Shown here piece after piece: positions 12,117-24,420 of a stretch of 64,000 nucleotides of DNA. The position numbers were made by a program, and so were the translations under genes. Numbering within the stretch: position 1 is the first letter of the stretch; each line of letters starts with the position of its first letter. The notes beneath the pieces are model-generated. The model worked only from the letters and a program-made list of their open reading frames with translations. It ran no database searches and was not told where the DNA came from. Origin of the DNA: Chionis minor (Eukaryota; Chordata; Aves; Charadriiformes; Chionididae); the NCBI GenBank assembly GCA_013398295.1, contig VZSF01009038.1, forward strand, positions 62,001 through 126,000, written 5' to 3'.

Positions 12117-15100
12117 CGCTTGTAGCAGGATTTCTAGGATTATAACCCGAGTATGTTGTTCTTGGCAGCAGCATTGCACGTTACTACTGATAGTTTCTTG
12201 GCTGAAGACATTAAATGGCAGCTCACAGGTACTTTTTGAAAAGATAACATCTTACCGGCATAGGACATTTGGGCTCCGAAACTTAGAATTTCACGGGGAG
12301 CAAAATTTCATAAAATTAACTTAAATTTATTTTCCTTTTTGCTGGGCTGTTTTCTTTGTAAATCTCTTGATACTACAGCAAAAATAACATAGCAGGAAAA
12401 CATCCTTGCTGCTGCTGCTTTTGAGTACTTGCTGCCTACGAACCAAGTCAGACGCTGCTTCTTTCAATTCTCCCACTGAGATCCATGAACCATTTCCTAT
12501 GCATTTCCCATAATGCACATACTATTTACAGGCTACCTACACCCTGTAAAGAGTACGTTGCCTATGGAAGTCTAGCACCCTGTCATGCCTGAAAATTTCA
12601 TGATGCCTGGAGCCAGATAAAGGTGCACTCATCATTTTTAATATCGAGCCCACGGCCCGACAGCGTTATCACACGTGTCGAGTGTTGCGTGAGAATGAGA
12701 GATCGCTGCACAACAATAAATATTGGCGTCTGGTGTGTTATTGGCAGAAGGAACCTCGTCCTCTCCTCATCGTGTCTCTTAATGAGAGAAGGCAAAAATC
12801 CTCCGCAGGTAAAAAAAAATAAATGCCAACATTTTTAGCTTTTCCCCCATCCCATGCGTCTGTCACATAATTACACATAATCCTTCTAGGATTTGAAGCA
12901 CAGTACAATAGAGGAAGGACTTTAGATTATAAATACCTGAGGTGAAATAATGACACTGAGAGAAGTGGGTCAAATTTAATCTGCGGATTAAATTATCAGC
13001 ACTGGAAAATGATTTTTCTCCAAAACATCCATAAAAACCATCTTTTCTAATCAGCACTCGTGAGAAACTGAAGGGTAAACAAAACATTTTAGAGATTTTC
13101 AACTATTAATGCTCTTTCTCAGTAGATTAATAATTGTAGAAAATTATCAGCCTGCTATTTCAGATCATCCGAGAGGCTTGGCTTGGAAAGGAAAAATAAT
13201 TTATTTCACAGCTTGTCTTCAGCGTCTAAAGGATCGGGGTTAGCACTGCTACACCGGAGAGAGGCAGAGACTGTGCAGAAGAGAGAAAAACACGGTGCTG
13301 GATTTCATAACCTTTTCTAGCCAAACCTGGAAGGTCTCTATTCCTTAACTCCCGTGAGCCCACAATGGAGCTGCCCATCCCAGATGCACATGATTAAATA
13401 CACACAGATACAATAAATTGCTGAACCCTCTGCTAATTAAACATCCCACATGCCTGAACAGTTAATTGCCAGAGGCTTCGTATAATCAGTCACCACTTGC
13501 CGCAGGCAGTGAGTCATTCCTGGAGCATCCCTCACCAGCGGCTGTTCTCCAGGAAAGCCACCCTGGATACTCCAGGAGGGTTCAGCGGCTGCTCTCAGCC
13601 TTCAGCAGCCTCCTCTGCCCTACGTCCCCATCACACCTTGGCTTGCCCCACTGTTTCCTGAGCCTCTTCTCCCTCAGCAACTTCCCTGGCCGTTGCGTGA
13701 TGCTCCAGGGCCAGCTCCTGACCCAGCCTCGGTGGCCCACCATCTGCCAAGGTTGCCCTGTGCCACAGCTTTGGTGCAGCCACTCACCACAACAGCTCAG
13801 ATGGCTTCCCATCACCTCCGCTCCTTGCTGTCCAGCCAACTGTTGCCATTAGATTTATCTGAATACTCAGAAGTCCTGAAGAACATCAGCAAAGGCCATT
13901 GGCATAACTCATGTTCATAAAATGGCTTTTTCTTTTTCCTCCCTCTCCTTTCTGAAAACATGCAACTCTTTCCTCCCTCTAATACACGCAGAGGCATCCC
14001 CGGAGCCACACTCCCCTCCACGGGCACGCCACATAAATCTGCTTCTCACAGGAGGAAAACCAGAGAAACAGAGCCAAGGGTCCTGCTGATCACCACGGTA
14101 TCGGCTACAGCCTGGGAATTCAGCAAGGAGGACCACAGACTGGGTACACTGGTCAGGGACAAGACATCTCCTGGTTGGTACATTGCAGAGACCAGGGAAA
14201 TCCTCTGGGAATTGAAAGTTTCAGCAGACACTTGCACTTCTGGGAAGGGAGCCTGAGGAGGGCAACGAGACAACTGTGCACCTGCAGGGAGGTATTTTGG
14301 GAGGCAGAGGTGGGCTGTGGAAATCCCAGGGAGGTGCAAGACCAACAGCTCAGGCAAAGAACAGGAAGGCAGCAGAGATGGACCAAGGGGAGAAGGGCCA
14401 CACTCCACCTCCTGGCTGCTCAGTAGCAAGACAAGGTGACTGTGGACCACCCTCTTGGAGCTACGGATCTGGATGACACCTCCATCACATTCACTCTTCT
14501 GAGAGAGGTTTGGCTGTTACCCGTGATGTCTATGTCTAGTATCTCCCAAAAGATCACCTAACTACCACATAGAAAACCAAGCTACCACATCAGGCTGAGA
14601 TATCTGCTCGTGATTTGTTCCTGCAGCTCCTCTTAACCCCGCCAAGACTTCTGTTCTTACTGCCTCAGCAATGTTCTTGAATTTCCTTCCATCTCCTTCC
14701 CTACGTAATTCTCCAACCGCGAGAACTTCCCCTTGGGGTTTTTCTTTTTTATCATTTTTGGTGCCTTTTCAGTTTCCAGTAAGCAGAACTAAAGCTGCTC
14801 AGACCTGCGTGAATAACACACAACAACAAGGAAAAGTCAACGCCTGTTTTCCACCCTTGTCTCATTGAAAAAGTAATGAAAAGCAGCACACGACTTTCCC
14901 TATTTTTAGCTCTGCTCTGCAGGTACGGTTTTCCAAGAAGACTTATGCACCGTGACACCCCAAAGGGCCTGCGGGGCACTTATCTCAGAACTTATTATTT
15001 CACTTCAAAAGCCTTGGATGAGGAGAAGTACATATGAAAAGCAGACCCCTTTTTCCCCTCTGAGGCAGCATTTAAGCAGACAGACAGCACAGCTGAGGTT

Positions 15101-16084
15101 GCAACAAAAAAAAAAGCAGAGAGATGTTCCCGTTCAAGTCACCCTTTCAGACTGAGACAACTAAAATATAGGCCTCCTTAAAGACACTAATTAATTTCAA
15201 ACATAATGAAGCATTATCTCCTTATGGCATTTCAGCAATTCCATTCGCTGGCAGGGAAGATTTAATGATACTGGAACTCTTGCAGCTTTTCACGCCATCG
15301 CATTTGTAACACACGTGTCCTGGAAATAGTTTACAAATCCAGGTCTTAGTTTTGGAAAAATATTTTTACAGCAGCTCTCTGCACCGGTGGTTTGATATCA
15401 GATCTGCATCTGGCTCAAGTCTGCTTTGCTCTCCTGTGATAAAAAGGAAAAAATATATTTGACTACAGAAGCAGAAAGCCCATCGGGGTCTACTGGGGAC
15501 AAGTTTGTCTTTTCACTAAGTAATTTGGAGCCCAACTTCCTCATCATTCAAGCACAAGTGAATTATGAGACTATTTACCATCTCGCCCGAGATGCTTGCT
15601 CTGTATCACAAACATGAGCAACAGTAACAGGGTAAACGTGACGCAGAAATTCAATTCGTCAGCAGGAAGCTGAGAAGAACCACTCAGGAGGATGGAAGAT
15701 GGACACTGTAGGGTCCCTGGAGGACAGCTCTGGCTGAGCTGGATCTCAAAAGGCTTTGCCACCATCCTTTCCAGACCAGACTGCAGTAACACCTCTAGAG
15801 ACACCTTCTGGACTGGCTGCTGGGCCATCATATCTACATCTTTAGACGCTTAAGTAGGGTGGCTCATTTTGTGGCCACAGTCCTGGTCACATACCCTCAA
15901 AGTCAGGCTTGCTTTGACAGGCAGTAGTGGACGCTAAAAAAACCAAAGAAATTGCTATTTTTCTGTAAAAATACAAGGTTGTGCACAGCAAGGAAGGAAG
16001 TGAGAAGACAAATAATTAAGGACCAGAATGGACACTAGCTAACAGGTGTTTGGAGAATCATGATACCGTGTGGAGCTCTCCCAC

Positions 16085-16370
16085 ATTTCAGGAATGATTT
16101 TTAATTACTTCACTCAAGCCACAGTTAATTGTGCATTTCACACATGTGCCTTTAAACATTTGGCCATTATTACATTTTTATGAAGTTCAGCCCTGACTTA
16201 AATTCACACAGACATATTAAAAACCCAGCAGCGCCACAGATGCAATAAACCAGATGCTGAGTAAAGCCAAAGGTAAGTGGAAAAGATAACATCATTAAAA
16301 GCTTACATAACACTTTATTTATGGACCTCATTCTCCAAATACTGTTAATTTTACTGCACGTAAAATGACA
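16085..16370. promoter_or_regulatory. Candidate conserved regulatory element
   Basis: AT-rich, high-complexity sequence with several homeodomain-type cores (TTTTAATTACTT, CAGTTAATTGTG, CCATTATTACAT, CTGTTAATTTTA). Nearby windows lack this density. The look is typical of vertebrate conserved non-coding elements, but conservation cannot be seen from a single sequence. Confidence 0.2.
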
Positions 16371-16827
16371 AAAAGTTATCGCTGCTGTGGCACAGTTTCA
16401 GAGCTCCTTGCTCCGACGCTGGTTTTCACCCAGTGAAAAGTATGCCAGCCCTCCTGGCGGAGAAATTTTCCATAGGGATTTTGCTGAAAGTGGACTTACA
16501 CTCTGCGTATCCTGACACTGCCACCATTATTCACATCCATTTAAAAATAAATGGACAGGGTGGGCTCACCCTGCCTGTTCCCCAGACCCAGCTGCACCTT
16601 CTGCTGCTCGGGGGTGACATGTCCCACCACAGCCGAGACCACGGGCAGGGGACCCGGCTGCCCAGCACCATGAGAAGCTCCCCAAAGAACAGTCACCCCC
16701 AATTTTCATTGAAAACTAACATGGGGGTTGACAACCCTTGAATTTTTAGAGACAAACAAGCGAGTCATCCTGCAGATGTCAAAAGTCATTTGCTTCTAGA
16801 AGCTCATAAAGACTCCTGCCTGATTAT

Positions 16828-16863
16828 GGGGGTTTTTTTGTTTGGTTGGTTTGTTGTTTTATT
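16828..16863 (+). repeat. G/T-rich low-complexity tract
   Basis: Contains GGGGGTTTTTTTG and TTTGGTTGGTTTG, resembling the tracts at 6566-6609 and 60259-60311, all on the same strand. Confidence 0.7.
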
Positions 16864-17611
16864 TTTAATAACACGGAAATCTGAAATTCCTGAACCAAGC
16901 CCCAGAAATTTGCTGCGCAGCTCCAGGGAGGAGAGGTGACGTTATTTGGCATTACAGGAGAAGAATCTGGAGAACAAATTTACCTAAGCACTGGACTACA
17001 GGATTATCCTCTGATAAGTCAAACTATATTAATCCTAAAAAAAGCCCCGTGAACTAATAAGCCTTGAAAGCAATAAAGTGCTTGCCTAAAGCTGCCCAAA
17101 TATAACCTGCGAGGAACCGGGAGCGGTGTCCTCACACCTGAAGAAGCTTCTGCTTCACCATCTCACCTACCATGTCCCACCTCTCCGAATGTGATTGCCA
17201 CTGAGGGGTTTCTTTAGAGTCTCTGTCTCCATCTTTGCTTCTCTGCCCATGTCCTTGGAGCTGCGGAAAGCTCAGCGAGTCAGTTGGTCTACAGTCAGAC
17301 CCATCCGATGCTGCCCCTTGCCATCAAGCCTGTCTTCCCTTGGAGCACTTACAAGGACAAGCTGGAGAAGAAAGAGGTCATCAAAACCTCCAACACGGCT
17401 CCTCGCGTGCCGGTTTAAGCCTGCATAGTGGGTTTGGGGCAAGCTTTGGGCAAAGAACTGGACTTCTGTGGGCTCGAAGCATGCTAGAGTTTCTCAAAGA
17501 GAATATGTGGGACATGGGGAATACAGGGGACAGGGACCGAGCTGGGGAGGAAATAAATGGAAGTCCTAGGGAGCCAGAAAAAAAGCTTGAGAAAAGAAAT
17601 GGAAAGCTTGG

Positions 17612-17625
17612 AAAAAAAAAAAAAA
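17612..17625 (+). repeat. A14 homopolymer
   Basis: Fourteen consecutive A bases within a purine-rich segment. Confidence 0.9.
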
Positions 17626-17714
17626 TGCAGGATATAAGAACAGTGATTGATGGAAAGAAGGAAAAGAAATGGAAACAGGTGAAGGGAAAGCAGCAGGTAA
17701 TGCAGCTTCAAGAT

Positions 17715-17736
17715 TATATATATATATATATATATA
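17715..17736. repeat. (TA)11 microsatellite
   Basis: Eleven uninterrupted TA units, so length is likely polymorphic. Confidence 0.97.
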
Positions 17737-18087
17737 GTATAACTTACTTACCCCAGCATGCTTTTTTTATTCCGTGTACGACACGGTACATGCACGGATA
17801 CCAAAGCTGCGCACACTGACATGAATGTACGAGTAGCTGCAGACCGTTGCTCTCAGGAAAATGCCAGCGTGATTCTGGGTTGAAGCATAATACCTATTCC
17901 TTCTGGGCAAAAAACAATGTGCTGCTTCCCGTGTTCAGCATTACGGTAATCTTCTGATCTCCAGAGAGCCAAGCGTCCACTGTGTTCTTACTTGCATGCC
18001 AGAACTCGGGAAGTAGCTTACTCTCCCAGCTAATCCTACCAGGAGCAGTGCCCGAGCCTGAGGCAGATGCCAAAGTGCTGAACAGAG

Positions 18088-18698
18088 AACGGTTTGGATT
18101 GGAAAGGACCTTCAAGACCATCCAGTTTGAACCCCCTGCCCTGGGCAGGGACACCTCCCACCAGACCAGGTTGCTCCAAGCCCCGTCCAACCTGGCCTTG
18201 AACCTCCAGGGATGGGGCAGCCACAGCTGCTCTGGGCAACCCCGGCCAGGGGCTCACCACCCTCACAGGCAACAATTTCTTCCCAATATCTCACCTAAAT
18301 CTCCACCCTTCCAGTTTAAAACAACCGCCCCTCATCCTAGGGCTCCACTCCCTGATCCAGGGTCCCTCCCCAGCTTTCCTGGAGCCCCTTCAGGGACTGG
18401 GAGGGGCTCTAAGGTCTCCCTGGAGCCTTCTCTTCTCCAGGCTGAACCCCCCCAGCTCTCCCAGCCTGTCCTCCCAGCAGAGGGGCTCCAGCCCTCCCAG
18501 CATCTCCGGGCCTCCTCTGGCCCCGCTCCAACAGCTCCGTGTCCTTCTGCTGTTGGGTTGCCCAGAGCTGGACCCAGGATTCCAGGTGGGGTCTCCCCCG
18601 AGCGGAGCAGAGGGGCAGAATCCCCCCCCCCGGCCCTGCTGCCCCCGCTGTGGGGCTGCAGCCCAGGATGCGGGGGGGTTTCTGTGCTGCCAGCACAA
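18088..18698 (-). mobile_element. CR1 LINE, about 610 bases (group A), antisense
   Basis: It begins with the 3' end read in reverse (ACGGTTTGGATTGGAAAGGA), then CCCTGCCCTGGGCAGGGACA, GGCCTTGAACCTCCAGGGAT, CTCTTCTCCAGGCTGAACC and, at the 5'-truncated end, the reverse-transcriptase C-terminus antisense block (GAGCTGGACCCAGGATTCCA, then GGGGTTTCTGTGCTGCCAGC). The octamer tail is lost or degraded (AGAGAACGG). The long frames on both strands here (293 codons on +, 160 on -) exist only because of the CR1 sequence and are not genes. Confidence 0.97.
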
Positions 18699-20186
18699 CA
18701 TACAATCACTCCACTCCACTGCAAGTCAAAATCTGAGATACCCGAACCACCTTCCCATTTTTCCAAGGCTGCATTTTTTAAGCAGTCTAAATCACGGCGC
18801 TCCGGCCACATCACCTCTCACAAGTCTCCTCACAAGTTTTCAACCATGTATTTTCTACAGTAACTTCACAGGCAGACATTTCTTCCAAATTGTTCTCCCA
18901 AAAACTGAAAGAAGATCCTGGATTTTAAACTATTTTTCTATGAACTACAGTCCACAACGTGGACACAAAAATATTTCAAGAGTGCGCAATGCTGGTGTGT
19001 TTCTCTGTTGTGTCACACTCCTTGCAGCTTGGCTTGCTCCACGATGCCAGGTACTTTCTTTCTTACTAGGCACTCTGAAGCCGACTGTTAGCATCAATTC
19101 CAAATTTAAATGTCACCACAATAGTCAGCTTTGCCCAACAGGAAAACAGAAAATTTTGAGCTCATAACCCATCTCAAACCAGAAGCGACCGCCCAGCAGA
19201 GCTCCCTGCAAACCGAGACGTATTTTGGCTGTGCTTTGCTCAGAAGGGAGGGGAGGAAACGGTGCTGAAAGGAGATTCAACTAAGGCAAAATTGAGGACA
19301 ACATTCTCGCTTTCTTCTCCTAGACTGCTGTATCTGGCACAGACTACCAGCTGCCTTTAATTGGTTTATACTGCACACTAAAGCAGACCGACATTACACC
19401 TGCAATTACTTGAAAGACTTATTAAGAACCACGCAACGATCATAAAATATTGGGGACTTCAGGGCACGCTGTAAATCTGTGCTCAGACGCAAGGAGCTGC
19501 AGCCACGAGAGTTTTAACACCACGATGCCCTAAGCTGAAGGAAGACCTTTTTTTCCTTTTGCTCCAGGGAAAAAGCTTGATCCCAGTACAGACCTCCACC
19601 CCGCCGTTGGAACATGCCGACGTAGCACCGCTCTGTCATCCCCGCAATGAAAGTGCCTTTTAAATGGTGGGGAAAACGTGAAAACTGCAGCTTAACTGCT
19701 CATAATTCTGTTTTCTTACAAGGCAAATCAAACGATCAGCTACCCAAAACCTAACAGTTTCACACTTCCCAAGAGGCTTGAATTCACACAACTTTTTTTT
19801 TTAATATATATTATTTTATTGGCTGGCATGCGGTATACATGTTTTCATCTACTTTTAATGGCTTATTTCCGTCTCCTAATGTAATTTGTACCACTATCCA
19901 AGACTTTTTTAAAAAAAAATAACAAACACTCATTTTTCGTGTTCATGCAGCTTTGGCAACCCGTTTGGCAGTGAAATATGCTTTGTTTCTTTATGCTGAT
20001 ATCTTCTTTGTGGCAGTTATTCCAATAGAGCCTCTCAGTGGGACACATTCCAAAAAATAATGAAAGTGCTTCCCAGCTTGGGTGGCAGTATACGTATCAG
20101 GATGGAAGAAGGCCAAGAAGGTAGAAGGGAATAAAGGGGACTACATAGCTCCAGTCCTTTCCTTTCCACCAAAGTGTGGATAAACG
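18699..20186. other. Unique non-coding sequence
   Basis: No gene or repeat recognised apart from short T/A runs at about 19792-19802 and 19908-19919. Overlapping short frames have no domain. Confidence 0.5.
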
Positions 20187-20334
20187 ACTGAATCATGGGG
20201 GTTGAAGGCTCCTCTAGAGATCATCTGGTCCAACGCCGCTGCTCCAAGCAGGCCAGCAAAAGCGGGTTGCTCCAGGGAACGGTCAAGTTTTGACCATTCC
20301 CAAGGATGAAGACTCCACAACCTCCTCAGGCAAC
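20187..20334 (-). mobile_element. Decayed CR1 LINE fragment (group C-like), antisense
   Basis: AATCATGGGGGTTGAAGG, CTCTAGAGATCATCTGGTCC, GCGGGTTGCTCCAGGGAACG and GAAGACTCCACAACCTCCTC follow the order of an antisense CR1 3' end of the type whose sense form reads GATGATCTCTAGAG. It has many substitutions and small deletions, so it is older than most copies here. Both boundaries are approximate. Confidence 0.75.
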
Positions 20335-21067
20335 AAGAGGTTTGACAGGAATATGGAAGGTTTCTGGCATCCCAGCTACTGATGGTCTTCCCACCCTGAA
20401 GTCCACATGTTCTCAACCTACAGGCTCATGGCCCACCGGACACAGGCTGGACTGCCTGTGTTTACAATCCATCACAAGGACACAACCACCTACGCAACTG
20501 ACCATCTGGAGCCACACTTTAACACGACTCACCAACTTCTGCTTTCATTAAATGGTCTGTGAAGTCTTGGAGAAAACCAAGAAACAAACTTTACCAGCTG
20601 ATCTCTTCCTGAGTAGAAATGCTTCCTCAGAAAGGTTTTTTCAGTGACAGAACAAGAGAGTCATCTCTATTTTCCTGGCAAGCCTCTTTTTGCTTCAGTC
20701 TATCATCCAAATACAATAACGCCCAAGATATTTTTTGTCCTTTTCATTTTTATTCTTAAGATTCACTTAGCTCGCTTCTGTCATGAAAACGCATCCTGCC
20801 TCATGCAGCCCAGCTCAGATTCAATTTACGCTGATGCTGAAATGCCACCCACGGGTGGCTGAGGCATTTGGTCTGTACTTTACCCTATTTCCCACCTTAA
20901 AGCCCCGACACGACTAGTAAAATAGCCTCAAAGTCACAGAATTACAATGGTCCTGCAATTTGTGGTCATTGGGTGCTTTAGGATGCCCTCAAACGTAAAT
21001 TAGCCATAAGGAAGGAGTAGGGAGAGGGAGGGTGAGTCTCTCCGGTATTAGAGGATTCTGATAGGGT
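20335..21067. other. Unique non-coding sequence
   Basis: No gene recognised. Positions 20934-20955 (AGTCACAGAATTACAATGG) faintly resemble a CR1 tail but nothing CR1-like follows. Confidence 0.5.
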
Positions 21068-21314
21068 GGAAGAAGAGTAGAATATAGATTTAGAATAATT
21101 ACTAGAGAGAAATTTTTCACTCTGAGGGTGATGAGCCCCTGGCCCAGGTTGCCCCAAGAAGCTGGGGCTGCCCCATCCCTGGAGGTGTTCAAGGCCAGGT
21201 TGGACGGGGCGTGGAACAATCTGGTCTAGTGGGAGGTGTCCCTGCCCAGGGCAGGGGGGGGGAACTGGATGGTCTTTAAGGTTCCTTCCAACCCAAACCA
21301 TTCCATGATTCTAA
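21068..21314 (+). mobile_element. CR1 LINE 3' fragment (group A), sense
   Basis: It contains an AGATTTAGAATAATTACTAG block (diverged), GAAATTTTTCACTCTGAGGG, GCCCCATCCCTGGAGGTGTT, TGGTCTAGTGGGAGGTGTCC, the stem CCCTGCCCAGGGCAGGG, TTTAAGGTTCCTTCCAACCC and the tail CCATTCCATGATTCTA. It is about 247 bases long and 5'-truncated. Confidence 0.95.
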
Positions 21315-21378
21315 GACTGCTGTGGATCTCACCAATGTTTGTGTTGCTTTTGTCAATGGGGCTGCTGGGGGAAAGCAA

Positions 21379-21420
21379 GGTCCCTTTAAGGTCCCTTCCA
21401 ACCTAAACCATTTTATAAGA
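21379..21420 (+). mobile_element. CR1 3' terminal stub, sense
   Basis: CCCTTTAAGGTCCCTTCCAA, then CCTAAACCATTTTATAAG, is the last ~40 bases of a group A CR1. It lies 65 bases after the end of another sense copy. Either it is an extremely short independent insertion or the 3' end of the neighbouring copy was duplicated. Confidence 0.8.
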
Positions 21421-23031
21421 AGGTAAGGAACTCACCACTACATACATTTTCAGTCAGTTTAAATAAGAAAAGTTAATGGCCGTGTTCTTGTTCAGCATTT
21501 CCAGCTCAGGTCTGTGCCATCTTGGTCGTGTCCCACAAAAGATGCAGTACGCATATGGGGAGGAACAGCTCGCAGGGTGCTGTAGGTCCACGTTCCCCAG
21601 GGAATAGTACACATCAGCATGAAAACAGACTGCGGCAAAAGAGGAGGACCCACAGCCTGGCTGACAGGCTTGCCAGCTGTGGAGAACGGGTTGCTGGTCT
21701 ACCTGCTCTAGCACAAGTCATATATGAGAACCGCTGTTAGCTACGGGATTAAGCCGTCTTTGCAAAAGTCTCCAGAGAAAATTGTAGCGCTCAGGCCAGG
21801 CAGTTTCTCGCAGTCCTACAATCAACCCTAAGCTCATCACGGAATCCGTAAACCTGCAAAAGTCTAAGACTGTGGAAGAAGACGTCAGAGAAGCCAGATG
21901 ATCAGAGGTGCAAAGTACATGGAATTCAGTCCCACTGACTTCAATCAGGGCTTCTCTGAAAAGAAATTTCTTCATTTTCACCCTCCTCAGGAGGGAAAGA
22001 TGAGCATAGTGGGGGAGATGCACGGATGGCGCATGTTCTGCATAGAAGATCGAGTCATACTGTGCAAAACCCCCACGTTCTTCTATACAGGGGAACCTGG
22101 GTCCTGTCACGAGGACCAGGACCAACTCAGGACCATAGCTGCTGCAATTGCCTTTCCCCGCTCACTCACCATACCCCTCAGCTTCTCCAAAGGTCTCGAG
22201 CAAAGCAGCTACAAGCTCCAGCTCATCTTAGAACACAACACGACATATAAACCTCTACAACAGCAACAAAACCTTTGGTCATCGTTAAGTGACACGCACA
22301 AATAGCCAAGATATGATCTGGCACGGCGAAGTGCCTTCTGCTCTTCCTTTGTGGAGCTGCTAGCGTGCGTGCGTGTATAATCATATTTTCTCTATGCCGT
22401 TCCTGGTACAGCCTTCTCAGCACTTTCTCAAAGCAATAAATTCTAGACCGCAGCCTTTCCTCTGTGAGAAAAATCTCTACAGGCAAAAGTGGGAACACGA
22501 AGGCTGGTGTTGACCTTTCAATTCGTTTTTATCTCCATAGGCACACCAGATATCTCCTATTCTTTTAAACAGAGCTCCAATAAGCAAAACACTATGTAAA
22601 AATGAGACCGCCTCCCACGAGGCTTTATTAGCGTGCCCCCAAAGCCTCCGGGCAACTTAAGCTGAAATGACCTCTACTGCAAATAAAGCAGGAGTCCTGA
22701 GAGCGTTCGGAACGGTGCTGTGGAAGAGAAGCAGCAGCCTGGAAATTGCTGCCAGCAAAGGAACGGCACAGCAGGGAGCAATTGGTGTTCTAGGAAAAAT
22801 ATCTGTGACGCTTTTTGGCTAGCTAACCACACCTCGAGCTAGCGCCAGCGGGCTGCTGGGCCAGCGCCAACCGACTGCCCGCTCGCCCTGCTGGGGCTGG
22901 CTCAGTTGGGGAGAGGTGAGGATGGTGCTCAGGCACCGTCACCCACCACCCTGTCACCTCTGGCTGCTTCACAGATGCCAGTTCATGAAGCCACTTTTTG
23001 GTAAAGAAGAAAGCAGGGTGATTATAAGCAT
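21421..23031. other. Unique non-coding sequence
   Basis: No gene recognised. The 135-codon frames near 21718-22125 (-) and 21898-22305 (+) overlap on opposite strands and show no known domain. A GTGAGT donor-like site on the minus strand (about 22163-22170) has an acceptor-like site near 22254, but every frame between them is closed. Confidence 0.5.
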
Positions 23032-23312
23032 GTTTCAGTGATACCCAGCTATAGGACAAGGGGCAACGGGTATCAAATCAAATGTAGGAAGTTCCATCTC
23101 AACATGAGGAGGAACTTCTTTCCTTGGAGGGTGGCAGAGCCCTGGCACAGGCTGCCCAGAGAGGTGGTGGAGTCTCCCACTCTGGAGACATTCCCAGCCC
23201 TCCTGGACGCCATCCTGTGCAACCTGCTGTAGGTGGACCTGCTCCGGCAGGTGGGTTGGACAAGATGATCTCTAGAGGTCCCTTCCAACCCTTAACATCC
23301 TGTGATTCTATG
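23032..23312 (+). mobile_element. CR1 LINE 3' fragment (group C), sense
   Basis: TATAGGACAAGGGGCAACGG, AGGAAGTTCCATCTCAACAT, GAGGAGGAACTTCTTTCCTT, GCACAGGCTGCCCAGAGAGG, GCAACCTGCTGTAGGTGGAC, GGTTGGACAAGATGATCTC and the end TTAACATCCTGTGATTCTAT. It is about 281 bases long and very close to the copy at 10983-11280, so both belong to one subfamily. Confidence 0.95.
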
Positions 23313-24234
23313 TTGCTATGGCCAACTAATAACACAGGAGGCAAAATACCCATTTTTTTTTCCCCCCCTCCCCTTTGTTGCTTCAGCCCATCTCCTCCTA
23401 ACTTTAATATCCTATTCCCAGGGCCAGAAGAATGAGACTAATTTAGGGGCTAACTCCAGCAGAGGAGCAGGCAAGGCTGGAGTAGAGTGTACGAAAGGGT
23501 ACAACCAGAAGGAAATCTCCCCTACAGCAGAGATTAAAGCTAATACCAGGAGACACTCTTTCGAACCCAAGGGACTCTGAGGATGTATTAGCAGAGGGTA
23601 ACCAGGAGGTCCAGATGTACCTCCTGGAGGTCAGGTTTCCATCAACTGATTTACACATGGGAGGCTCTGGAAACGCCGTCTGTTTTCCTCTAGTAAGGTA
23701 AACCCTTTCCTCCCAGGAATAAGCCAGCTCTCATTAAAAAAAATAATATGCACATCCTCTATCACCGTTGTATTTGTTTCATTTCGCGCCGGTGGAATGT
23801 AACAGTTTTCCTGAGAAACTCTCAGGTATAAAAAACTACAGTCACACACTGGTAAACGGAAATGCAGACAAGTTTTCCGGCTAACCAGAAACTGAGGATA
23901 TATAATAGGGACAGAATTATTATTTACATTCAAACATACAAACAGCAGCACAGCACCCCTTTCCTGGGCAAAGGAAGAGCTGTCACACAGTACCACTCCA
24001 GCTGTGTGGCTTCATGTAGGACAGTTTAGGGCTTTCTGGGTGGAAACCTCAGAGCTGGAGCGAAGAGATGCCCACATTCACACCAGGACACACCATGCGT
24101 ACAAGATAAATTCAAGTATAAGCATCCAAATACAAAGGCAATAGGAATAAAAGAAGTTGGAACCTCACTGTCCTGGGCTCCAACACTTAATACGACTTAC
24201 ATTTCCATCACAAAACTCCTTCTATCCATCTTAA

Positions 24235-24420
24235 AAGTCCAGAGCTGTTTTTCACCCCACTGCTACTGCTGAAAAATTATTCCAGAGTCTCCCCGTCCCC
24301 ATGACTATAAATCTCCTCCTTAATTGCAGTCTCAAATGTCTTCTTGCTTTGTTTTATATTGATTTGCTCTTGCGCAAGGGCTGTTCTCTGGCTTAGATAT
24401 CTAAACAACCACTTTATGCC
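24235..24420 (-). mobile_element. Possible ancient CR1/L3 fragment, antisense
   Basis: The order CACTGCTACTGCTGAAAAAT, TATTCCAGAGTCTCC, AAATCTCCTCCTTAATTGCA, TATTGATTTGCTCTTGCG resembles the antisense 3' region of old amniote CR1/L3 elements, where a block about bleaching failure to heal (TTATTCCAGAGTCTC) precedes one about AATCTCCT and then TTTGTTCTTGTG. Recognition is from memory of the family, the match is weak, and both ends are uncertain. Confidence 0.35.

Larger units (their letters stand above)
11281..18087. other. 6.8 kb unique non-coding stretch
   Basis: No gene recognised. It holds an A-rich tract (12070-12116), AT-rich blocks with TAAT/ATTA cores (about 13380-13500, 15160-15330 and 16085-16370), a G/T-rich tract (16828-16863), an A14 run (17612-17625) and a (TA)11 microsatellite (17715-17736). 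The 194-codon frame at 17235-17819 runs through the A-run and the TA repeat, so it is not credible as a gene. Confidence 0.5.

Noticed and set aside
16205..16271. CCAAAG|GTAAGTGG donor on +
   Set aside because: All three frames back to the nearest acceptor-like AG contain stops.
17235..17819. 194-codon plus-strand frame
   Set aside because: It runs through an A14 run and the (TA)11 microsatellite, producing lysine-rich and IYIYIY residues.
17982..18863. 293-codon plus-strand frame
   Set aside because: Most of it is the antisense strand of a CR1 copy, and it starts at GTG. Antisense CR1 is often open by chance of its composition.
20934..20960. CR1-tail-like AGTCACAGAATTACAATGG
   Set aside because: Nothing resembling CR1 follows; likely coincidence.
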